NCBI GenBank assembly: GCA_964542315.1
Contig: CAZIUA010000041.1
Span: forward strand, 1-22,424
From: UBA11524 sp964542315
Lineage (GTDB): Bacteria; Bacillota; Clostridia; Christensenellales; Aristaeellaceae
DNA: 22,424 nt
Reading direction: 5' to 3'
Positions 15,498 to 22,006 of the stretch are shown piece after piece. Position 1 is the first letter of the stretch. Each line of letters opens with the position of its first letter. The notes under the pieces were generated by a model. The model had not been told where the DNA came from. It ran no database searches and worked only from the letters and a program-made list of their open reading frames with translations. A program made the translations under genes and the position numbers.

Positions 15498-16337
15498 ATG
15501 CCCGATACGACCCTCGACCTCACCGCCCTGACCGACCTTTTCCTGGCGGACTATGCCGCCCATGGGCGCATCATCGACCGCCTGCCGCCCCATCCCGACA
15601 AGGGCTGCGTTTCCGCCCTGATCGACCGCCTGATGCAGCTGCTCCTCCCCGATCCAGTCCTCCGCACGGATCGTTCCGCGCTGTCCGTCCTGACGGCGGA
15701 TGTCCTCCGTCTGCTGACGGAACAGATCGCCCTGGCGCTGAGCATGAGCTTTCCGCCGGTCACGCAGCCGCCGCTGGATCGCGCCCATGCCCTGTCGGCG
15801 GAATTCCTGTCCGCCCTGCCCGAAATGCGCGCGCTGATGCTGGACGACCTGCATGCCGCCTTCGAGGGTGACCCGGCCGCCGCCTCGCCGGAGGAGATCC
15901 TGCTGTGCTATCCGGGCTTCGAGGCACTCTGCATCCATCGCATGGCCCATCATCTGCTGCGGATGGAGATCCCCCTCCTGCCCCGCATGATAGCGGAATG
16001 CGCCCATGCCCGCACGGGCATCGACATCCACCCTAGTGCCTCCATCGGACGGGCGTGCTTTATCGACCATGGCGCAGGGGTGGTCATCGGCGAGACCGCC
16101 GTTCTGGGCGACCATGTGACGCTCTATCACGGGGTGACGCTGGGCGCGCTCTCCACCCGCGGCGGACAGAGTCTGCGGGGGCGGCGCCGCCATCCGACCA
16201 TCGGCGACCGGGTGACGCTCTATGCCGGAGCGACGGTGCTGGGCGGCGACACCATCGTAGGGGACGATGCCGTCATCGGTGCGAACGCGCTGGTCACAGT
16301 GTCCGTCCCGGCCGGGGCGAAAGTGGTGAAGAGCTGA
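15498..16337 (+). CDS. epsC: Serine O-acetyltransferase, EpsC type
   Basis: Transfers acetyl from acetyl-CoA to L-serine, the first step of cysteine synthesis. The 279-residue protein has the helical N-terminal domain (about 1-165) and a left-handed beta-helix of hexapeptide repeats (about 172-275). The catalytic segment is GIDIHPSASIGRACFIDHG with D176 and H191, followed by GVVIGETAVLGDHVTLY and RHPTIGD. The C-terminus ends soon after the helix (PAGAKVVKS), without the longer tail that binds cysteine synthase and gives cysteine feedback in E. coli CysE. AGGAGG precedes the ATG with 7-base spacing. No cysK is adjacent, but a PatB-type C-S lyase lies downstream. No terminator follows. Confidence 0.93.
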   Translation: MPDTTLDLTALTDLFLADYAAHGRIIDRLPPHPDKGCVSALIDRLMQLLLPDPVLRTDRSALSVLTADVLRLLTEQIALALSMSFPPVTQPPLDRAHALSAEFLSALPEMRALMLDDLHAAFEGDPAAASPEEILLCYPGFEALCIHRMAHHLLRMEIPLLPRMIAECAHARTGIDIHPSASIGRACFIDHGAGVVIGETAVLGDHVTLYHGVTLGALSTRGGQSLRGRRRHPTIGDRVTLYAGATVLGGDTIVGDDAVIGANALVTVSVPAGAKVVKS

Positions 16338-16364
16338 AACATTCTGTCATTCTTCCGCAGGGAA

Positions 16365-16393
16365 TTGCATTTCCCGCGATTCGGTTGTATAAT
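16365..16393 (+). promoter_or_regulatory. Sigma-A promoter of the membrane protein-rsuA-rsmC-patB operon
   Basis: TTGCAT (16365-16370), a 17-base spacer and perfect TATAAT (16388-16393). The -35 lies within the inverted repeat GGGAATTGCATTTCCC (16360-16375), a possible operator. The leader also has a GGCGG/CCGCC stem at 16419-16434. Confidence 0.75.
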
Positions 16394-16461
16394 AGGATGA
16401 ATGCATATTGCCTGTTCCGGCGGCGTGAACCGCCCGCAGGCACATCGAAAGGGTCATGTGA

Positions 16462-17298
16462 ATGAAGAAGAATCACGTTTGGCGGGAGTCCTTCCGCCTG
16501 TATAAGCAGCATTTCCCCCAATTGATACTGGCGTTGCTGGTGGAGCTGGTGCTGCGCGCCATCGCACTGTGTCCGCTGATGTTCCTGGCCGATGCCGCCC
16601 TCGCGCCGCTGGCCTGGCTGGCTGTGCCGCTGTATCTGCTCATCGTCCTGCCTGCCCGTGAGAACTACGCCCTGGCCCTCCAGGACATGATGGATGGCGG
16701 CAGCGTGTTCAGCCTGCGCCTGATCTCCACCGCCCATTACGGCCGGAAGCTCCTGCGCGGCCTGAAGGGCACGCTCTGCATGCTCTGCTGGAGCGCCCTG
16801 ACCATCTCCGGCCTCGTCTGGCTCTATGCCGCCGTGAAGGGGCTGGTGGATTTCATCACCCTCATGCGCATCTTCTCGTCCATCGGCGGCGGTGATTTTG
16901 TTGGCGGCGTCGTGCGCTTTGCCGCGGCGGTCGCTTTCACCCTGGTGCTGATCCTCCTGGGCTGCGCGCTGCATTCCGGCACGCGCCATGCCATCGCCCT
17001 GGGGGATAAGAAGCTGCTCAAGGGCCGCCGTCTCCGCCTTGCGGGGCTGTGGTTCGCCGGGCTGCTGCTGGTGCTGCCCTTCGCGGCGGTGGCCGTCGCG
17101 GCGCTGGGCGATTTCGCCCTCATGCTCTTCAAGGAGCTCAAGAACCTCAAGCTGCCCGCCTTTACGCTCAATCTCCGCCAGACGGCGCTGCTCGTGGGCG
17201 GCGCGCTGGTGCTGCTTTGCCCCGCCCTGCCGCTGAAGAACCTGCTGCCCGCGGTGTATCTGCGTGCGGAGAAGGAGCAGACCCATGATGCGGCTTGA
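16462..17298 (+). CDS. Polytopic membrane protein of unknown function
   Basis: A 278-residue hydrophobic protein with about six likely transmembrane segments (roughly 20-40, 45-66, 102-125, 148-170, 192-215, 242-262) joined by short basic loops. It starts with MKKNHVWRESFRLYKQHFP, a cytosolic amphipathic segment as seen in several DUF-type clostridial membrane proteins. I recognise no transporter motif or catalytic signature. The ATG follows AAGGG with 8-base spacing. It is the first gene after the promoter at 16365-16393 and overlaps rsuA by 14 bases, so it is part of that operon, which otherwise encodes rRNA-modifying and metabolic enzymes. Confidence 0.85.
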   Translation: MKKNHVWRESFRLYKQHFPQLILALLVELVLRAIALCPLMFLADAALAPLAWLAVPLYLLIVLPARENYALALQDMMDGGSVFSLRLISTAHYGRKLLRGLKGTLCMLCWSALTISGLVWLYAAVKGLVDFITLMRIFSSIGGGDFVGGVVRFAAAVAFTLVLILLGCALHSGTRHAIALGDKKLLKGRRLRLAGLWFAGLLLVLPFAAVAVAALGDFALMLFKELKNLKLPAFTLNLRQTALLVGGALVLLCPALPLKNLLPAVYLRAEKEQTHDAA

Positions 17299-18007
17299 CC
17301 GATGGCTCGTGACCCTCGGCGTTGGCAGCCGCAGCGAAATGCAGAAGCTCATCAAGCGCGGCGGCGTGCTGGTGGACGGCGCGCCCGTGCGTGAACCGGA
17401 TCGTCAGGTGGACGAGAATCATTCGGCCCTCACCGTGAACGGCCAGCCCGTGGACGGCCGCCTGACGCGCCACGTCATGCTGCATAAGCCGGCCGGTCTG
17501 CTGACGGCCGCGCGGGACAAGAAGCAGCCCACCGTGATGGACCTTCTGCCGGAAAGCTATGCCGCGATCGGCTGCATGCCGGTGGGGCGGCTGGATAAGG
17601 ACACCACCGGCCTGCTCCTGCTGACCACGGACGGCGAATTGAACCACCGCCTGCTGTCCCCCGGGCGGCATGTGGACAAAACTTACCTGGCGCAGGTGGA
17701 TGCGCCGCTGGACGAAAGCCATGTGGCGGCCTTCGCGCAGGGGCTGCACCTGTCGGATTTCGACGCACAGCCCGCACGCCTGGAGATCATCGCGCCCCAG
17801 AGCGGGCGTGTGACCGTCCATGAGGGCAAATTCCACCAGATCAAGCGCATGTTTTCCGCCGTGGGGCGCGAAGTGACACAGCTGCACCGGGAGACCTTCG
17901 GCAGCCTGACGCTGGATTCCGCATTGCCCGAGGGTGCCTGGCGGGAGCTGACCGAACAGGAGCTGTCCGCCCTGTATGCTGATGCACAAATGGAGGCGAA
18001 GCCATGA
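17285..18007 (+). CDS. rsuA: 16S rRNA pseudouridine synthase, RsuA family
   Basis: A 240-residue RsuA/RluB/RluE-type pseudouridine synthase; RsuA makes pseudouridine 516 in 16S rRNA, but the precise site here is inferred from family. An S4 domain covers 1-48 (MRLDRWLVTLGVGSRSE), and the catalytic domain has VGRLDKDTTGLLLLTTDGEL with catalytic D104 and the motif KFHQIKRMF near 190. The start at 17285 has AAGGAG with 7-base spacing; ATG 17288 is equally possible. It overlaps the membrane protein gene by 14 bases and the methyltransferase gene by 4 (ATGA), so translation is likely coupled. Confidence 0.93.
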   Translation: MMRLDRWLVTLGVGSRSEMQKLIKRGGVLVDGAPVREPDRQVDENHSALTVNGQPVDGRLTRHVMLHKPAGLLTAARDKKQPTVMDLLPESYAAIGCMPVGRLDKDTTGLLLLTTDGELNHRLLSPGRHVDKTYLAQVDAPLDESHVAAFAQGLHLSDFDAQPARLEIIAPQSGRVTVHEGKFHQIKRMFSAVGREVTQLHRETFGSLTLDSALPEGAWRELTEQELSALYADAQMEAKP

Positions 18008-18621
18008 ACGACCAGTATTATACCGCTGATCCGTCCAGCGAATCCAAGCCCGTCCCCTGTGCCTTCCCCTATCGTGGGCATGGGCTGAATTTCATGACCG
18101 ATGCCGGCGTGTTCTCCAAGGGCGAATTGGATGTGGGCTCCCGGCTGCTGCTGGATGCGCTGCCCGCCCTGCACGGCGATGTGCTGGATCTGGGGTGCGG
18201 CTGGGGCGCCATCGGCGTGGCCATCGCCAAGGCCAACCGCGAGGCCCGCGTCACCATGGCGGATGTGAACCACCGCGCGCTTTCGCTGTGCCGGGACAAC
18301 TGCGCGCGCAACGGCGTTGAGGCGCAGGTCGTCGAATCTGACGGCATGTCCGCCGTGATGGACAAGCACTATGACGCCATCGTGACCAATCCGCCCATCC
18401 GCGCGGGCAAGCAGGTCATTTATCAGATGTTCGCGGATGCATCCGTCAGCCTGAAGCCCGGCGGCGCGCTGTATCTGGTCATCCGCAAGCAGCAGGGCGC
18501 AGAGAGCTGCGTCAAATACCTCAAAACGCTTTACAATCGTGTTGAAAAGCTGGATAAATCCGGCGGATTCTGGGTACTGAAGGCGACCGAACCGAAGGAG
18601 GCTGCACATGATGAAGTTTGA
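18004..18621 (+). CDS. Class I methyltransferase, RsmC/YbxB type
   Basis: A 205-residue SAM-dependent methyltransferase resembling the catalytic half of RsmC (16S rRNA G1207 N2-methyltransferase) and Bacillus YbxB. The SAM-binding motif I is DVLDLGCGWGAIG (residues 59-71), the acidic residue of motif II is in TMADVNH, and the catalytic NPPI is at 129-132. The N-terminus has the family-typical GHGLNFMTDAGVFSKGELD. The pairing with a 16S pseudouridine synthase supports an rRNA target. ATGA overlaps the rsuA stop. The length fits the single-domain Firmicutes form. Confidence 0.9.
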   Translation: MNDQYYTADPSSESKPVPCAFPYRGHGLNFMTDAGVFSKGELDVGSRLLLDALPALHGDVLDLGCGWGAIGVAIAKANREARVTMADVNHRALSLCRDNCARNGVEAQVVESDGMSAVMDKHYDAIVTNPPIRAGKQVIYQMFADASVSLKPGGALYLVIRKQQGAESCVKYLKTLYNRVEKLDKSGGFWVLKATEPKEAAHDEV

Positions 18622-19813
18622 TCAGGCGTATTTCGATGCGGGGCTGTACCGCATGGGCACCCGCTGCGAAAAGTGGGATGAGGCGCGCAAGGAAAACGGC
18701 GACGAGCTGCTGCCCCTGTGGGTCGCGGATATGGATTTCCCCAGCCCGCCCGCTGTGCAGGAGGCCATCCTCCGCCGCGCAGCCCATCCGACCTATGGCT
18801 ATACCGCGGAGCTGGCGGATGACCATCAGGCGCTGATCGACTTCTGGCAGCGCCGCCACGGCCTGACCATTCCGGCGGACAGCCTGACCACGCTGCCCTG
18901 CGTCGTGACCGGCCTGAAGCTCGCCATCCTCGCCCTGACCCAGCCCGGCGACAAGGTCATCATCATGTCCCCGGTGTACGGGCCCTTCCGCATGAGCGTA
19001 GAGGAGACCGGCCGCACCCTGGCGGACGCACCCATGCTCCAGGATGCGCAGGGCCGCTATTCCATGGATCTGGCTGCGGTGGAAGCGCACCTCAACGCCG
19101 GCGCGAAGCTGCTGCTGCTGTGCAATCCGCACAACCCGGCGTCCCGCGTGTGGTCGCAGGAGGAGCTCTCCGCCCTGATCACCCTGCTGGACAAGTATGA
19201 TGCCTATCTCGCCTCGGACGAGATCCACGCCGACTTCGTCTATGCGCCCAACACCTTCATTCCAGCGCTGTCCATTCAGCGCAAGCGCGTGCTGTCCTTC
19301 TGCGCGGCCAGCAAGACCTTCAACCTCGCCGGCCTGCAGCAGGCGTGCTGCATCTGCATGGATGCAGACGTCCGCGATGCCTTCCGCGCGCAGATGGACA
19401 AGGCCGGTGTGCGCAGCGGCAACATTTTCGCGCTGGAAGCCACCCGTGCCGCCTACAACGAGGGGGACGACTGGCTGGACGGCCTGCTGGACTATCTGGA
19501 TGGCAACCGTCAGCACCTGAAAAAGCTCGTGGCGGAATACCTCCCCAAAGCCATCCTGACGCCCCTGGAGGCCACCTATCTGGGCTGGCTCGACCTGCGC
19601 GCCTATGGTTTCCATGAGGAGGAGCTGATGCAGCGCACCATCGCCGCGGGCGTGCAGTTCACCGGCGGCAAGTTCTTCGGCGAACAGGGTGACGGCTTCC
19701 TGCGCATCAACATCGGCTGTCCGCGCCGCAATATCACCGAGGGCATCCATCGTCTGGCGATGGCGCTGCGGGACGAGCCTGGCTCCACCAATGCCCCCGC
19801 GCTGGAGGTGTGA
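18608..19813 (+). CDS. patB: PatB/MalY-family PLP-dependent C-S lyase
   Basis: A 401-residue fold-type I aminotransferase-like enzyme, probably cleaving cystathionine or related C-S compounds. It has LWVADMDFPSPPAV (38-50, family hallmark), NPHNP (173-177), SDEIHADF (203-210) and the PLP lysine K236 in CAASKTFNLAG, all typical of PatB/MalY, not of true aspartate aminotransferases. AAGGAGG is 6 bases before the first of two adjacent ATGs (18608, 18611). It overlaps the methyltransferase gene by 14 bases. The presence of a serine acetyltransferase nearby hints at sulfur amino acid metabolism. A transaminase role cannot be fully excluded. Confidence 0.92.
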   Translation: MMKFDQAYFDAGLYRMGTRCEKWDEARKENGDELLPLWVADMDFPSPPAVQEAILRRAAHPTYGYTAELADDHQALIDFWQRRHGLTIPADSLTTLPCVVTGLKLAILALTQPGDKVIIMSPVYGPFRMSVEETGRTLADAPMLQDAQGRYSMDLAAVEAHLNAGAKLLLLCNPHNPASRVWSQEELSALITLLDKYDAYLASDEIHADFVYAPNTFIPALSIQRKRVLSFCAASKTFNLAGLQQACCICMDADVRDAFRAQMDKAGVRSGNIFALEATRAAYNEGDDWLDGLLDYLDGNRQHLKKLVAEYLPKAILTPLEATYLGWLDLRAYGFHEEELMQRTIAAGVQFTGGKFFGEQGDGFLRINIGCPRRNITEGIHRLAMALRDEPGSTNAPALEV

Positions 19814-19816
19814 GCA

Positions 19817-20227
19817 ATGGCACTGATCCATTCTGCGGGCGCGGTGCTGTATACCGTCATCGACGGCGAACGGCGCTATGTGCTCGTCCGTGAAAAGAAC
19901 GGCAGCTACGGCCTGCCCAAGGGGCATGTGGAGCCCGGCGAAACGCTGGCGCAGACCGCCCTGCGCGAGGTGCGCGAGGAGACCGGCGTCACCGCGACCC
20001 TCCACGCTGAAAAGCCCACCATGGTGGACGAATACCCCATCGCAGGCGGCGACGTGAAGCGTGTGAGCTGGTTCGTCGCGCGGTATGCCGACCAGACCCC
20101 CAATGCCGACCGCACGCAGGTGCTGGGCGTGCTGGTGCTGCCCATCGAGGCCGCATTGCGCACCCTGACCTACGGCAGCACGCGGGAGATCCTCCGCAAG
20201 GTCGATCGCGATCTCGGTGCAGCGTAA
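19817..20227 (+). CDS. Nudix hydrolase
   Basis: A 136-residue Nudix protein hydrolysing a nucleoside diphosphate-linked compound. The full Nudix box is at 36-58 (GHVEPGETLAQTALREVREE, then TGV), with all metal-binding glutamates. The opening HSAGAVLYTVIDGERRYVLV and LPKGHVE resemble diadenosine tetraphosphate hydrolase-type proteins; the substrate is not determinable. GGAGG lies over the end of patB with 8-base spacing, 3 bases between genes. It is the last gene of the operon before the terminators at 20236-20297. Confidence 0.92.
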   Translation: MALIHSAGAVLYTVIDGERRYVLVREKNGSYGLPKGHVEPGETLAQTALREVREETGVTATLHAEKPTMVDEYPIAGGDVKRVSWFVARYADQTPNADRTQVLGVLVLPIEAALRTLTYGSTREILRKVDRDLGAA

Positions 20228-20235
20228 TATCAAAG

Positions 20236-20262
20236 GGCCGCTTTCCGGATGGAAAGCGGCCT
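20236..20262. repeat. 27-bp hairpin repeat, copy 1
   Basis: An 11-bp perfect stem (GGCCGCTTTCC/GGAAAGCGGCC, loop GGAT) eight bases after the Nudix stop. It is identical over 27 bases to 20476-20502. No U-tract follows directly, so termination probably relies on the next hairpin. Confidence 0.85.
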
Positions 20263-20271
20263 CAGGATATC

Positions 20272-20297
20272 AAAAAAGTGGCTTTCGCCACTTTTTT
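20272..20297. terminator. Bidirectional intrinsic terminator
   Basis: AAAAAAGTGGC/GCCACTTTTTT with a TTTC loop: an 11-bp stem whose arms supply a six-T tract in both directions. It ends the operon that finishes with the Nudix gene. Confidence 0.88.
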
Positions 20298-20316
20298 GAG
20301 TTTGCACTCCGTCACT

Positions 20317-20340
20317 GTCAGGGCCGCAGGCAGCCCTGAC
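20317..20340. repeat. Inverted repeat GTCAGGGC/GCCCTGAC
   Basis: A perfect 8-bp stem with an 8-base loop, between the terminators. No U-tract. Function unknown. Confidence 0.6.
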
Positions 20341-20473
20341 GGCCGTTCCTCCGTGTACGGAAGCGATTTTGCTTGCAAAACGCCCGAAAATCACCGCGCA
20401 TGTCGCCGATTTCCGATTTACAGTCTGCCGACGGCGAGCAACTGACGCAAATGGCTTGTTTTTCGACAGTCTG

Positions 20474-20503
20474 AAGGCCGCTTTCCGGATGGAAAGCGGC
20501 CTT
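20474..20503. repeat. 27-bp hairpin repeat, copy 2
   Basis: A second copy of the hairpin at 20236-20262, here extended by flanking AA/TT to a 13-bp stem. The two copies are exactly 240 bp apart. It lies 69 bases after the nrdR stop and may help end nrdR transcription, although a clear U-tract is lacking. Confidence 0.85.
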
Positions 20504-20571
20504 GAAAATACTTTGAATGTTCCTTCTACCCGATCGCATAAAACGAGCCGAGACCTCTGCCGGGCGGTGCG

Positions 20572-21030
20572 TCACTGCTTTTCCTCCAGCAGCTTCTGCA
20601 GCTCCTGCATGAAGTCGCCGATGTCCGTAAACAGGCGATACACCGCCGCAAAACGCACATAGGCCACATCGTTGATGCCCTTGAGCTCCTGCATGACCAT
20701 ATCGCCGATACGCTGGGAGCTGATCTCGCCCTCCATGGTGGCATAGGCGGCCTGCTCGATGCGGGCGGTCATGGCATCGATCTGCGTCATGGACACGGGC
20801 AGCTTCTCACAGGCATGGAGCATGCCTGCCTTGATCTTCTGTGCATCGAAGGCCTCCCGCCGCCCGTCGCGCTTGACGACCATCAGCGGCAGCATCTCGA
20901 TCTTCTCATAGGTGGTGAAGCGCCGCCCGCAGCGGGTACACTCACGGCGGCGGCGGATGCTGTTGCCCTCCTCCGTTGGGCGGGAATCGATCACCTTGCT
21001 GTCGATGCAGTTGCAGTATTGACACTTCAT
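20572..21030 (-). CDS. nrdR: Transcriptional repressor NrdR
   Basis: A 152-residue regulator that represses ribonucleotide reductase genes when the ATP-cone carries ATP/dATP. The zinc ribbon uses C3, C6, C31 and C34 (MKCQYC, RECTRCGRRFTTYE); the ATP-cone covers about 46-136 (MVVKRDGRREAFDAQKIKAG). The start at 21030 gives the family N-terminus exactly, with AGGAGG 9 bases upstream; the longer frame to 21162 adds non-conserved residues over the promoter. Length is normal. The promoter and palindrome upstream suggest autoregulation. No nrd reductase gene is present in the window. Confidence 0.97.
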   Translation of the reverse strand: MKCQYCNCIDSKVIDSRPTEEGNSIRRRRECTRCGRRFTTYEKIEMLPLMVVKRDGRREAFDAQKIKAGMLHACEKLPVSMTQIDAMTARIEQAAYATMEGEISSQRIGDMVMQELKGINDVAYVRFAAVYRLFTDIGDFMQELQKLLEEKQ

Positions 21031-21057
21031 GGCGCGTTTCCTCCTGCGGTTACGCAT

Positions 21058-21104
21058 TGTGGTAATATTATATGTATCATACCACATTTTGTGGATATCG
21101 TAAA
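21058..21104 (-). promoter_or_regulatory. nrdR promoter with operator-like palindrome
   Basis: On the minus strand TTTACG (21099-21104), a 17-base spacer and TATGAT (21076-21081). The spacer contains the palindrome CCACATTTTGTGG (21082-21094) directly next to the -10, and a further TGTGG half-site lies at 21058-21062, together forming TGTGGTA/TACCACA arms. This fits repressor control, possibly by NrdR itself, but match to the published NrdR box is only partial. Confidence 0.5.
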
Positions 21105-21127
21105 GAGGAAATTTTGCGGCCCCTCCC

Positions 21128-21147
21128 TGCCGCACCATCTTGCGGCA
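21128..21147. promoter_or_regulatory. Inverted repeat upstream of the sugar isomerase gene
   Basis: TGCCGCA/TGCGGCA with a 6-base gap, a 20-bp operator-sized dyad 15 bp upstream of the -35 at 21162. It could bind an activator or repressor of the sugar genes; no U-tract follows, so it is not a terminator. Confidence 0.4.
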
Positions 21148-21161
21148 CATGCATGCAAGCA

Positions 21162-21190
21162 TTGCATTTTGCGGCCGCCTCTGCTACAAT
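21162..21190 (+). promoter_or_regulatory. Sigma-A promoter of the sugar isomerase operon
   Basis: TTGCAT (21162-21167), a 17-base spacer and TACAAT (21185-21190), about 39 bases before the start codon. Confidence 0.7.
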
Positions 21191-21228
21191 AGGGGTGCAT
21201 TTTTTTCGTTTGACAGGAGGTTTCTTCC

Positions 21229-21987
21229 ATGCAGATCGGCGCACAATTCTACACTGTCCGTAATCAGTGCCAGACCCTGGATGATCTCGCCCTGACCCTG
21301 CGCAAGGTGGCGGACATCGGCTACAAAACCGTGCAGATCTCCGGCGTCTGCGCCTATGAGGCGGATTGGCTCCGTCAGCAGCTGGATGCCAACGGGCTGC
21401 GCTGCGTGCTGACGCACATCCCGGCCCCGCGCCTGACCGGCCAGACGCAGCAGGTGCTGGCCGATCACCGCACGCTGGACTGCCCCTATATCGGTCTGGG
21501 CTGGTATGCCTTTGATGAAAGCAATCCCGAAGCGGACTACGCGCACTTCCTTCGCACCTTCGTCCCAGCGGCGCAGGAGATCCGCGCGGGCGGCAAGTAT
21601 TTCATGTATCACAACCACGACCAGGAATTCAAGCGGGCCCCGGACGGACGCGGCATCATTCTGGATCGCCTGGCGGAGGACATTCCGGCGGACGTGATGG
21701 GTTTCACGCTGGATACCTACTGGGTGCAGGCTGGCGGCGGCGACCCGGCGCAGTGGCTGGAGCGCCTCGATGGGCGCGTGCCTGCCATCCACCTCAAGGA
21801 TTTCGCCTATGGCCGCAAAATGGCCGTGATCGGCGAGGGCAATATCAACTTCGACCGCGTCTTCCGCGCGGCTGAGGGCAGCGGCACGCAGTACATGCTG
21901 GTGGAGCAGGATGATTGCAACGGCGAGGATCCCATCGAGTGCCTCCGCCGCAGCTACGCCTATCTGAAGGCATGCGGTTTTGATTGA
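21229..21987 (+). CDS. Sugar phosphate isomerase/epimerase (AP endonuclease 2-like TIM barrel)
   Basis: A 252-residue TIM-barrel protein of the xylose isomerase-like/AP-endonuclease 2 superfamily. Likely metal ligands are E133 (YHNHDQEF), D162 (TLDTYW), H188 (IHLKD) and E226 (VEQDD), in the family's usual positions. The opening MQIGAQFYTVRNQC is typical of the inositol/sugar catabolism subgroup. Substrate unknown. AGGAGG precedes the ATG. It is followed after 19 bases by a Gfo/Idh/MocA oxidoreductase; such pairs commonly degrade inositols, uronates or keto-sugars. Confidence 0.88.
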   Translation: MQIGAQFYTVRNQCQTLDDLALTLRKVADIGYKTVQISGVCAYEADWLRQQLDANGLRCVLTHIPAPRLTGQTQQVLADHRTLDCPYIGLGWYAFDESNPEADYAHFLRTFVPAAQEIRAGGKYFMYHNHDQEFKRAPDGRGIILDRLAEDIPADVMGFTLDTYWVQAGGGDPAQWLERLDGRVPAIHLKDFAYGRKMAVIGEGNINFDRVFRAAEGSGTQYMLVEQDDCNGEDPIECLRRSYAYLKACGFD

Positions 21988-22006
21988 TCACGCAGGAGGA
22001 CAGCCC

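Larger units (their letters stand above)
20228..20571. other. Convergent intergenic region with multiple hairpins, no gene
   Basis: 344 bases between the Nudix gene and nrdR hold four strong inverted repeats, a direct repeat of ACAGTCTG (20420-20427 and 20466-20473) and an imperfect GCGATTTTGC/GCAAAACGC stem near 20372-20392. Short minus and plus frames here are repeat-derived and lack ribosome sites. It may be a dispersed intergenic repeat unit. Confidence 0.6.

Noticed and set aside
15336..16193. N-terminal extension of the aminopeptidase P frame
   Set aside because: The extension crosses the promoter and runs antisense to the serine acetyltransferase; the enzyme domain begins at 15335 with a good ribosome site.
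18521..20233. 570-codon minus-strand frame opposite patB and the Nudix gene
   Set aside because: Antisense to two secure genes with all their catalytic motifs; its translation is low-complexity and rich in G, H, A and Q.
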